A stretch of 64,000 nt of DNA from Sophora flavescens (taxonomy: Eukaryota; Streptophyta; Magnoliopsida; Fabales; Fabaceae). Both the position numbers and the translations under genes were made by a program. The stretch spans positions 71,594,200 through 71,658,199 of the forward strand of contig CM061065.1 of assembly GCA_030762895.1 (NCBI GenBank), in the 5' to 3' direction. Shown piece by piece: positions 55,007-64,000 of this stretch. The notes below the pieces were generated by a model. It worked only from the letters and a program-made list of their open reading frames with translations. It was not told the DNA's origin and searched no databases. How positions within the stretch are numbered: position 1 is the stretch's first letter; each line of letters begins with the position of its first letter.

Positions 55007-58000
55007 TGAGACACCCCGTTGTGCCACGATGTTTTATTAGATTAAAGCATTCTTAATTAAATCCTTAATCGAGCGCGTAACGTGAAAATACGTAAAAATT
55101 AAAAACTTAAGTTAATAAACATATAACTTCAACATCACACCATAGTTATATTGTAAATACACATATAAGTCTTTTACACATATTTCAAAACACCGTTGAG
55201 GGTATCCTCTCAGTAGGATCCCTCACAGGCATATACTTAAACAAAAGTTATACTAGCGGGAAACATAAAATGTCTCACAAGACGCACTAGCCATAACTAA
55301 CTATACCCTAATCTCCATGTATCACAGGTCGTCCTCCGGCCTTCGGTTCGTAAGGAGTTCCGTCTAACTCCTCCTCATTCAGCTCAGCCACAGGGTCTTC
55401 TCGTACGATCCCATAAAGATAAAATACAACACACAGAAAGATATAGGGGATAAGAAACACTTCTATCATCATAAAAGCGGAAAAGAGTCATAGTATATAA
55501 CATAATAAAAGTCATAGACAATCAACAGATATAACTAACAAATCATCCTCGAAATTAAGATATCATCTTCTACCCTCAACCTCACGCAACTAAACCTTTA
55601 TGATGACGTGGCCACTAATTCCCCATATCCGTTAAGGATGTTAGTCCGTCGTCCAAGTGACACGTCCCTAAAACCGGTGCACACCCTTATTCATGGTGAG
55701 AATGCTCATGCAAAGCAATGACATTATAGCTGCACGGCACAGTCGGTGCACACCCTAGGTCAAGGGTGTTCATGCATAGCAATGACACTATAGCTGCACG
55801 GTACAGTCGGTGCACGACCTCATCCATGGTAAGAATGCTCATGTAATATAGTGACACTATAGCTGCACGGTACAGTCGGTGCACACCCTGGATCTCTCCC
55901 TCGAGGGTGCTCAAGCAAAGCATTGACACTATAGTTGCACGAATTAAATCTAACATTGGACAGTCCCACAAGGACTTTGGACCTTGTATGTGTCAAACAT
56001 ACGGTTATAAACACAATACAACTTATAAACCTCACTGAATTACATCAATAACAATCTAGTGCATCAAGCTTCCATCCTAGCCTTGACTCACACTCCCGAA
56101 AAACATATATCGTCGCTTAAATTAACTAAGCATAGTACTAAAAACCAGGCAAATCATGCATAACACAATATCCGAAAATATTCAAACACAAAAAATAATA
56201 CATCATATGCAGTGGAGTACCTCAACCTGCATATCATAGTAAATACAACAACATAAAATCAGACATCATCAAATACTTTAAAATCAACCTAATGTCGATG
56301 AACCTACAATCCCCGAATCACCATTGGTTTTACAGAAAATGTTTCAAATGTGATTTTGGTCTTGTCGATTACTCAACTACTAGTAGGGTTTAGATCGCCC
56401 TAGACAATTATTATAGAATATACCACTTATCGATTCCGACGGTAAAATAGTTCTTTCCCCCACCTGAGTTATCACTGAAATCCCGAATTCGTTGTCACAC
56501 CACAATTTAACAGTTTCTCCTTCAACCAAACAACATAACTATAATTAATCACACTAATCCACTTTGGCACATTAATGCTAGGTTTCGGCCATCAATTCAA
56601 AAATAGGCTAGGGTCATTTTCTCATTCTAATCCTTCGGATAATAATTACGTAGATCTTAGCTAGTTAGGATAAATTGCTATCCTTTGGAAATATGAACAA
56701 AATTATTTAATCTCATTTTAATTAAGTTTCGGCCTTACATAGTAAAATAGGCTAGGAAATTCTTTTTGATTCAAGCTTTTGGATTTAGGTTACTAAGACA
56801 TTAGAGAGCATTAATCAAGTGTTAGATTTCACAAATTGAAACAAAACATTTTAACCCCTTTACTCTAGGGTTTCGGCCCAAATTAAAAAGCTAAGTTAAG
56901 TATTTTTGTTGAGCTTAAGCTCTTGAGTTTAGATCATAGAAGTATTAGAGAACCTAAATCAAGTACTATATTTCAAAAATGAAACAAAAACATCAAACAC
57001 ACTTTCTAACTCAGTTTCGGCCAACGATAGTTAATAAGGAAGGAAACTGTTTTTGATTACATGCTCTTGGATAATGAAAGTAGGGATCATAACTAGATCA
57101 TAGAAATTGGTTTCACATTTTTATGATTTTTCTACAATTTTCTAGAATTATTTAAAGTTCTATATCTAGAAATGAAAAACTATGAAATATGAAGAACAAA
57201 ATCTTAAGAATGGAAGGAGATGATCATGGATGATCCTATTACCTTAAGAGTGTGAAGAAGATGAAGAAATGTTGATGATCTTGGCAAGGTTTTCCTAAAG
57301 CATGAACTTGAGTTCTTGAAGAGAAAATGAAGTTTTGTGTGCTTTTGTGAAAAAATGAAAGTAATGAAGAGAGAAAGGGGGAGGGGGCTGCGGTTTGGGG
57401 TAGGTATATAGGATAGATTTTAGGCCTTGTTTGGTTCATTAGAATTAGATTAATAGGTTTTATGATTATTAAATAATATAATAGTTAACTATAGTTAATT
57501 AATAATTTAACTAGGGTTGGTTTGGTAACCATGATCAAAATCATGTGGCTCACAATTTAGGAAGGGTGTGGTTGCTCCTTGTCCACACAAATTAACCGTG
57601 GTTCCTTAACCATGGTTAAAATTTAACTTAACGTCGGTTAGGTTAAGCTTAGGGGTATTTTGGTCATTTCACTTGAAAATTCCCGATTACTAAATTTTAA
57701 GGCTGGACTCCATGTCCTCTCTGCCACATTAATCTCCCCTAATACCTCAGCTCAATAATCGACTCCTTCGTTTACCCAACTTATCCCCCGACTTAGGTTT
57801 TACGCGTTTTCTTAACGATTACACCCGAATAAAATAATATTAATTTCATTCCTAACGAATTTTTTCGAAACTTGGAAAATTGTCAAGGACAAAACATAAA
57901 ACCTAATGGTTTCGTTCACGAGTCGAAGTTAGGGTTTTTGCTCAATAAAATCTTACTGTCAGTAAAAATGCAGACCGGGTTCCGTCTGAATTTTCAACCC

Positions 58001-58146
58001 AAATTTTCACCGTAACCTTCTACCATAAGAGAGACTATGAATATGATTTTATTTTATTCAAAATCACTTTCTAACTCTCAGATTAAAAATATAAATAATT
58101 ATATTTTTACCCGTTTAAACAGGGTAATTAAAATCAGGCCGTTACA
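55007..58146 (-). repeat. Solo LTR of a long-LTR gypsy element, minus strand, 3140 bp
   Basis: On the minus strand it begins TGTAACGGCC and ends GGGGTGTCTCA. It is flanked by a perfect TGGCC duplication (55002-55006 and 58147-58151). There is no internal region. The first few hundred bases match the start of the LTR at 26225 in outline (AAAATCAT, TTTGG-TTGAAA-TTC, CTGCCAGTA-like, GAACGA). Short direct repeats at 55675-55940 (GGTGCACACCCT, ACACTATAGCTGCACGG, about 65 bp apart) occur within it. Confidence 0.88.
55675..55940. repeat. Four imperfect tandem copies of about 65 bp in the solo LTR
   Basis: CGGTGCACACCCT...GACACTATAGCTGCACGG recurs about four times with small changes (positions near 55677, 55744, 55809 and 55877). 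Confidence 0.85.
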
Positions 58147-58600
58147 TGGCCGTAGTGGTTAAGAGACGTGGGTAGCTGAGTTGAGGGTAGTTGCACATAT
58201 TTATGATGTTTAGCCAATATGAGAGGGGTAATTGATGGTTAGATTGAGCCTATAAATACCCATTGTACTGACTATTGTAGACACACGACAAAATCAATTC
58301 AACTTTTAAGCTTTTGCTTACTTTCTTTGCTTTTACATTTAGCTATTTACTGCTTTGCCTTTACTTCATACGTTTTACTTTCTGCCAGTTTATTTACTTA
58401 GCCGATTCTAGTTTTTACCTTTAGTTCTTAGCTTTCTTAAGTTCACCTTAGTACCAAACGCTTTCTTGAGTGAGTTTGGGAACCCTTTGCTAGAGGTTGG
58501 ATTTTGCCTTTAGTTCAAATCGCCTGATACCTTTCAAAATCCCTACGTGTTCCTCGGCTGAATTCTTATTCGACTGATTAGCTATTTTACACGTAAACAG

Positions 58601-59036
58601 TTTTATGATGATATATTTAAATGTGTGTTTTTTTCATAAGCTTTAATGCATGATTATCAAACTTGCATTGGTGGTTCATGTATTGATCTTTTGAGGTTAT
58701 CTGTGGATACTTGAATTTGCAAACAATAATTATTTTATTATCATGAGAATAGATATCGTTGGTTTCTAATTTAATTGTTCTCCATTGTTTGAGGACTAGT
58801 AATAGTTCAAAAATCTGATGGTAGGTTGTCAAAAGATTATATTTTAAATTTTTTTAGCTATGTTTATAAAAATAATCTTTAAAATTCTACACCTTTTATC
58901 TAATATTTGAGAACATTGATTATTTAGTGAGATATTATTCTCTATCATACTTCAAGTAATTTATGTTATGTATTTGGTTCCATTTTGATTTATGATTTAA
59001 ATAATAATTTTTTAATACAAATTTTAGTTGTAGATT
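58601..59036. other. AT-rich stretch without recognised features
   Basis: No coding pattern, inverted repeat or terminal motif supported. Confidence 0.5.
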
Positions 59037-59830
59037 TGCGTCAGTTTATACTTTACAACACTAAAATGTTCATAAGCTTACGTGGAGAAGATTCTTTTTT
59101 CAATGGGATTGCAGCAAGTACAAAACCTGTTGTCTAACACAAGAGAGCTTTTGTTTCTAACTCATTAGAAGATAATATTTGGTGGAAATATGATCATAGA
59201 GGGCAATATAGTGTTAAGACATTTTCCAGGGCTTTTTGGGATCAAACTCAAGCTACAAACTCTGTAAATTGAGCTGGTTTGTCATTAAGGAAAAATAAAA
59301 CACAAAAAATAGGTTAAGAAGACTTAGGGTACGTTTGGGTAAACAATTTAATTAAGAGCTTATCACATAAGACCTTATCACATGAGAGTTTATGCCATAA
59401 GTGCTTAAAGAAAGAAAAAGAAAGAAAGACGCGTGAGATGATTCGAATAGCGAAAAACACGGAAATGATGTTTAGTGCATAAGCTCTTATGATAATTCCA
59501 TAAGCTTCTCCCAGTGTCTGATGAAAATAAGTCAAAAACTCCTTATGGGATGGCATAAGTTATTTTTATAAGCTCTACCAAACATACTGCATAAGAGCTT
59601 ATGTCATCAGATAAGTCAAAATGAGCTTAAATAAGCTCTTCCAAACGCCACCTTAATATGAACCAAGATAATGAAACAAACCGCACCTTATGTGACATGG
59701 AGGAAAAAAAAGTAAACCACCTCTTCTTACATTGCAATTATACTCCTGGAAAATATGGATGGACTGCTTAGATTGGTGGGATGTAAAAATCCCAATCACA
59801 ATAGGGGGACTGTTTCCAGGAAAGTGAAAA
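59037..59830 (+). mobile_element. LINE relic: zf-RVT region, split by a MITE
   Basis: Plus-strand frames read NIWWKYDHRGQYSVKTFSRA before the MITE and LCDMEEKKVNHLFLHC, then KYGWTA-DWWDVKIPI after it. The W-W--G-YSVK and C---E---HLFLHC patterns are those of the LINE C-terminal zf-RVT domain. Stops are present. The ends are approximate. Confidence 0.72.
59327..59652. mobile_element. Tourist-like (PIF/Harbinger) MITE, 326 bp
   Basis: The left end GGGTACGTTTGG and the complement of the right end GGTGGCGTTTGG form terminal inverted repeats. The inner arms (AGAGCTTAT...ATAAGCTCT) extend the foldback. The flanking trinucleotide TTA occurs at 59324-59326 and 59653-59655, as expected for PIF/Harbinger. 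Confidence 0.8.
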
Positions 59831-60008
59831 AATAGGGAGACCAAAACTGTATTTAAACCTTTATTTTAAATGGAATAAAGGTTATGTAATGATGGTTATA
59901 AATATGATAAGTGTATGGCCTATGAATTATTTAACAAACACTATGTTAGTTAAGATTTTGTTTGTTTAACGACATGTAAGGGAAAATTTTATTATACATT
60001 TATGGGGC

Positions 60009-60028
60009 ATATATATATATATATATAT
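60009..60028. repeat. (AT)n microsatellite
   Basis: About ten AT units next to the following MITE-like repeat. Confidence 0.9.
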
Positions 60029-60029
60029 A

Positions 60030-60270
60030 GGGCAATTCTAGTGAGAGGAGTGTCTTATTGTGAGAGTGGGAGGAACAAATCTGGACCATCAAACCATACA
60101 TGGACGGTCAGGATTAAAAGTTAGTTGGTAGTCATGTGATCACTTAAAAAAGTCACACATGACTTTGTGTTCTAATCTTGACCATTCATGTGTGACCCAA
60201 ATGTCCATATTTAATACTATCATCTCTCATAATAACATACTCCCCTCACTTGAGTCGTTCCCTATATATA
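60030..60270. repeat. MITE-like repeat related to 24500-24700
   Basis: Starts GGGCAATTCTAGTGAGAGGAG, ends near TGAGTCGTTCCCTATATA. Shares AATCTGGACCATC, TTAGTTGGTAGTCATG and CTTGACCATTCATGTG with the copy at 24500-24700. Confidence 0.55.
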
Positions 60271-60409
60271 TATACTAGCATGTGCACATGTGCCCGGTGC
60301 GGGACAAAAATTGTCTAATATGAATATAAATGATACACATATGAATGATTAATAATGTAATATCTAATCATTTAATGTTTAATAAATTGAAAGATATGAT
60401 AGAGGAAAA

Positions 60410-62600
60410 TGTTTGAAAACCTTAATATTTTATGTTTATTTTATATCATATTATTTTTCTTTTCTATTTAATTTGTTTTTCCTCTTTTCCCCATTATCAT
60501 TTTTAGAAAATATATTTATCTATCATATTATCATTATCATCATAATTATTATGATTATTAATATTTTTCTTCTCTCTTGAAAATATATTGATTTATTAAT
60601 CCTTTTTCGAATTTTAGAAAATTTATTTATCTGTCAAATTATTTTGGCTAAAGTACACTTTTGGTCCCCAAATTATTATGAAATGTTCAATTTGGTCCCA
60701 AGTTTTTAAATGATTCATTTTGGTCCCATAATTCCTAAAACATGTTCAAATAGGTTTTTTTCTGTAAAGTTGACTAACGGCGTCGTCAAGATGACTAAGG
60801 GACGAAAATGAACATTTTAAAATCTTGAGGACCAAATTGAACGTTTTAAAACAATTTGGGGAAGAAAAATGAATATTAAAATATTAAATTTAATGCCACG
60901 TGGCATTAGGTAGGACATCGTCGTTAGTCAACTTGACGGAAGAACCTATTTGAACACGTTTTAGGAAATAGGGGACCAAAATTAACCGTTTAAAAACATG
61001 GGGACCAAATTGAATATTTAATAATAATTTGGGGACCAGTTTAATTTAGCCACTTATTTTTCTTCTCTTTTGAAAATATATTTGATTTGTATCTTTTCTT
61101 TTTTGTGCAAGTCAACCTTTTTTAGAAAATATATTTATCTATCATATCATCATCATCATTAACATTTTTCTTCTCTCTTGAAAATCAATTTGATTTATTT
61201 CTCCTTTTTCGCATTTTAGAAAATTTATTTATCAATCAAATTATTTTTCTTTTCTTTTCAAAATATATTTGATTTGTATCTCTTCTTTTTTGTGCAAGTC
61301 AAACTTTTTTAAAAATATTTTTACTTATCTTGTTATTATTTTTTTCTCTTTAAAATCATTTAGATTTATTTATCATGTTTTTCCCCGTATATGTTAATCA
61401 CTCTTAGAAAATAGATTTATCTATCGTATTGTTATTTTTCTTATTCTTTGAAAATCTATTTGATTTTTTTCCTCTTTGATAAATGCAAGTTAAAAGTTTT
61501 AGAAAATATATTTATCTATAATATTATTATTTTTTCTCTCTTGAAAATCTATTGATTTATTTATCATATTTTTCGTTGTAAGTTAATCAATTTTAGAAAA
61601 TATATTTATCTATCAAATTATTTATTCTTATCTTTTGAATATGTATTTGATTTGTTTGTCCACTTTTTCCCGTGTAAGTTGAGCATTTAAAAATAAAAAT
61701 ATCATATCATCTATCATATTATTTATCTACTTTTATAAAATCCGTTTGATTTATTTCTCCTCTTTTCTCCATGACAATTTTTTAGAAAATATACTTATCT
61801 ATCATATTATTATTATTATTAATATTATTATTACTAATATTATTGTTGCTGTTATTTTTCTTCTTTCTCGAAACTCTATTTGCTGTATTTCTCATCTTCA
61901 CGCCGTGTAAGATAACCATTTTTTAGAAAATTTATTTATCTATCAAATTAATTTTTCTTCTCTTTTTTAAAATCTATTTGATTTTTTTTCTTCTTTTCCG
62001 TGTAAGTCAAATTTTTTTTTTAGAAAATATATTTACTTATCATGTTATTAATTTTTTTCTCCTGAAAATTATTTTGATTTATTTATCATCCTTTTCCCGT
62101 TTAAGTTAACTATTTTTATAAAACATAATTATCTATCATATTATTATTTTTCTTATTCTTTGAAAATATATTTGATTTTTTTTCCTCTTTGCCAAATGCA
62201 AGTTAACCATTTTTAGAAAATATATTTATATATAATATTATTATTTTTTCTCTCCTTAAAATCTGTTGATTTATTTATCATATTTTTCAGTGTAAGTTAA
62301 CCAATTTTAGAAAATATATTTATTTATCAAATTATTTATTCTTATATTTTGAATATGTATTTGATTTGTTTCTCTTATTTTTCGTGCAAGTCAACCTTTT
62401 TTTTTCAAAATATATTTACTTATCGTGTTATTAATTTTTTTCTCTTGAAAATCATTTTGATTCATTTATCATTCTTTCCCATATAAGTTAACCATATTTA
62501 GAAAATAGATTTATCTATCATATTATTATTTTTCTTATTTTTTTAAAAATCTATTTGATTTTTCCCTCTTTTCCCAAGCAAGTTAACCATTTTTAGATTA
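60410..62600. repeat. Diverged AT-rich tandem array, about 90-140-bp units, with higher-order order
   Basis: Some 18 units each contain TTTTAGAAAATATATTTATC, then TC-AATTATTTTTCTTCTC or similar, (G)AAAAT-TATTTGATTT and a GTGTAAGTTAACC-type end. Most are 90-100 bp. Unit types recur in the same order: units starting near 61213, 61304, 61402, 61497 and 61590 correspond to those near 61920, 62010, 62112, 62210 and 62303, and the second and third types return at 62396 and 62494. One unit is interrupted by the MITE at 60646-61051. Confidence 0.8.
60646..61051. mobile_element. MULE-type foldback MITE, 406 bp
   Basis: The ends GGCTAAA and TTTAGCC begin inverted arms of about 140 bp or more, rich in TTTGGTCCC blocks and pairing almost throughout. 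The flanks AATTATTTT (60637-60645) and ACTTATTTT (61052-61060) are a 9-bp duplication with one mismatch. It is inserted in a unit of the tandem array. Confidence 0.88.
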
Positions 62601-62880
62601 TTGAGGAAGGATTTAGTGACTCTTGTATAGACTTTTCTTTCAAAGGGATTTTTATTTGTATACATTATTATAAATAAATTATAGACTTAGACATAGACAC
62701 TATATATAAAATAGATTATAAATATTATATATTAATATATTATATATATCAATTTATTAAAAATTGAAAATAAACTCTCTATTCCCAAAAGTTATATATT
62801 GATTCCAGTAACTAAACTTAATAGTAACTCCTAAAAACAAAATCAGAAAAAAAAACCAACAATAATTTTATTGCATATTT
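62601..62880. other. AT-rich spacer
   Basis: Mostly A/T with TATATA stretches. No feature supported. Confidence 0.5.
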
Positions 62881-62904
62881 CTACTTGAAAATTGTTTAGT
62901 TTAC

Positions 62905-63978
62905 CTTAAGCATAGAAAGCGGACCGTTGTTTGTTGGCTTAAGCAAATATTCAACAATAGCTAATTCAGGTCTCCATGAATAATTGCAACCAGAAGTTAA
63001 TATTCAAATTGTTGTAGAGAAAAATATATTGATCTCATATTCTATCCTTTTTTTCAAATTCCAATAGCTTAGAAATTCAATACCTCGTGATAGTAGGAAT
63101 GAAAAACTACTTTATATAGCTGCATGCCCCCAAACTTGTAGATTCAGCACATCAAAAAATATATATGATTTAAATTCAATAACACTTTAATTCCATAGAT
63201 TATTTTTTGCTTGCCATAATAACTGTTAAATGTACAACTACCATCATTTCAAAATGATGGATATCTATACAATGTCATTTTGCCATAACCAATGAGTGTA
63301 ATTTGTAACTCATATTATCATTGGTGGAAACTAAACTTGGAAGAGAATGATAAAAAAAACAATATGTTGCTATATTTAAGGATTGGTCATCACTTGCAAC
63401 CAAGACACATCAATCTTCATTGTCATAGACAATTGCAACTTTTTAGCCGGCCTTTTGCTCCCTGCTAACATTTTCCTGGAAAAGAAAATGAATCAAACAG
63501 GAACGTGAAACAACATTGTGTTTTTAAAACTTATCTTGCTAATGTCAATTCCGCTAGATCACCAATTAAAGGGGTTTGTAAATCATGGCATAAAAATTAA
63601 AAATAAATTACTAAATCATCATAATGATTGTCTGCATCTAAGAAATCAAAATCAAAAGTATATACCAATGCCCCTATTAACTCTCTAAGCTCATGATCTT
63701 GTGCATCATGTCGCAGGGTATCTCTTAAGTTAACTTGCAAGATAATGAGCCCAATTGTGCAAGTATCCCAAAAACGAAATATAGCAAATTTATTTGACAA
63801 AAACTTTATTGTTATTATCAATTTCCATACATAAAGCAGTTTTATCAATAATAATAATATAATAATTGTATAGATATAATTAATAATCACCTTGTGCAAA
63901 AGGATGAGAATTACATACCCATCTCCATCAACCCTGCAAAACAGTGAGGGAAAACATGGTATAAGCTTAAATACCATA
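62905..63978 (-). CDS. Possible exons of an unidentified host gene, running off the right edge
   Basis: The minus strand shows small open pieces with splice-like borders. 63919-63933 is a 15-base piece between TTTTGCAG and GTATGT (VDGDG). 63733-63666 (68 bases: LRDTLRHDAQDHELRELIGA) runs from TTGCAAG to GTATAT. A piece starts at 63475 after CTTTTCCAG. 62971-62905 (ELAIVEYLLKPTNNGPLSML) ends at AAG|GTAAAC. Frames between them were not shown to be compatible. I do not recognise the protein. It could be a gene with small exons whose start lies beyond 64000, a pseudogene, or chance. Confidence 0.3.
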
Positions 63979-64000
63979 CTAAGTCATTTTTTTAAACAGT

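Larger units (their letters stand above)
54748..58600 (+). repeat. Possible solo LTR (about 0.7 kb) enclosing the 3.1-kb solo LTR
   Basis: 54748-55006 joined to 58152-58600 forms a sequence starting TGATATAACG and ending CACGTAAACA. It has a TATA-like CCTATAAATACCC near 58250 and a T-rich stretch after it, as in an LTR. No matching 5-bp duplication was found. It could be another kind of non-coding repeat. Confidence 0.35.

Overview
This is nuclear DNA of a flowering plant, most likely a eudicot and probably a legume. I infer this from the AT-rich composition, the plant transposon families, GT-AG introns and a phytocyanin gene that resembles legume members. The window is nearly all transposable elements nested in one another. 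I see one convincing host gene, a two-exon phytocyanin on the minus strand at 21811-22777. At the right edge there is a cluster of possible small exons of an unidentified gene. I see no tRNA, rRNA or snRNA gene.

Layout. 1-1470: decayed LINE (minus). 1480-2862: deleted MuDR-like MULE. 3067-9244: CACTA element A, with remnants of transposase genes, lying in a foldback-like repeat. 9554-11570: a CACTA end, a hAT element (9944-10609) and unidentified DNA. 11570-21350: a MULE-like element with long inverted ends carrying gene-like sequence. It is split by CACTA element C (12371-20929, target duplication GGT), which is split by CACTA element B (14324-19319, target duplication AGG). B carries two copies of a fragment resembling the m6A-writer subunit FIP37/WTAP. 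21811-22881: phytocyanin gene and its TATA box. 23724-24277: two SINEs and a MITE side by side.

25180-52735 is one four-level nest. A LINE holds a 4.0-kb solo LTR (duplication TATTC). That LTR holds an Athila-type Ty3/gypsy element (minus strand, duplication GACGA). The Athila integrase is broken by an 11.4-kb LARD-like element with 3.85-kb LTRs (duplication GCTGT). A hAT MITE (duplication CTCATGGC) sits in the right part of the LINE.

52740-64000: an ORF1-only LINE derivative, another solo LTR (55007-58146, duplication TGGCC) inside an LTR-like sequence, a LINE relic with a Tourist-like MITE, an AT-rich tandem array of about 100-bp units with higher-order order (about 60410-62600) containing a MULE-type MITE, and the possible exons at the end.

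The genes do not form a pathway. The window shows mainly insertion order, trans-mobilised elements without coding capacity, and host sequence captured by DNA transposons. All assignments come from reading the sequence; no database search was run.
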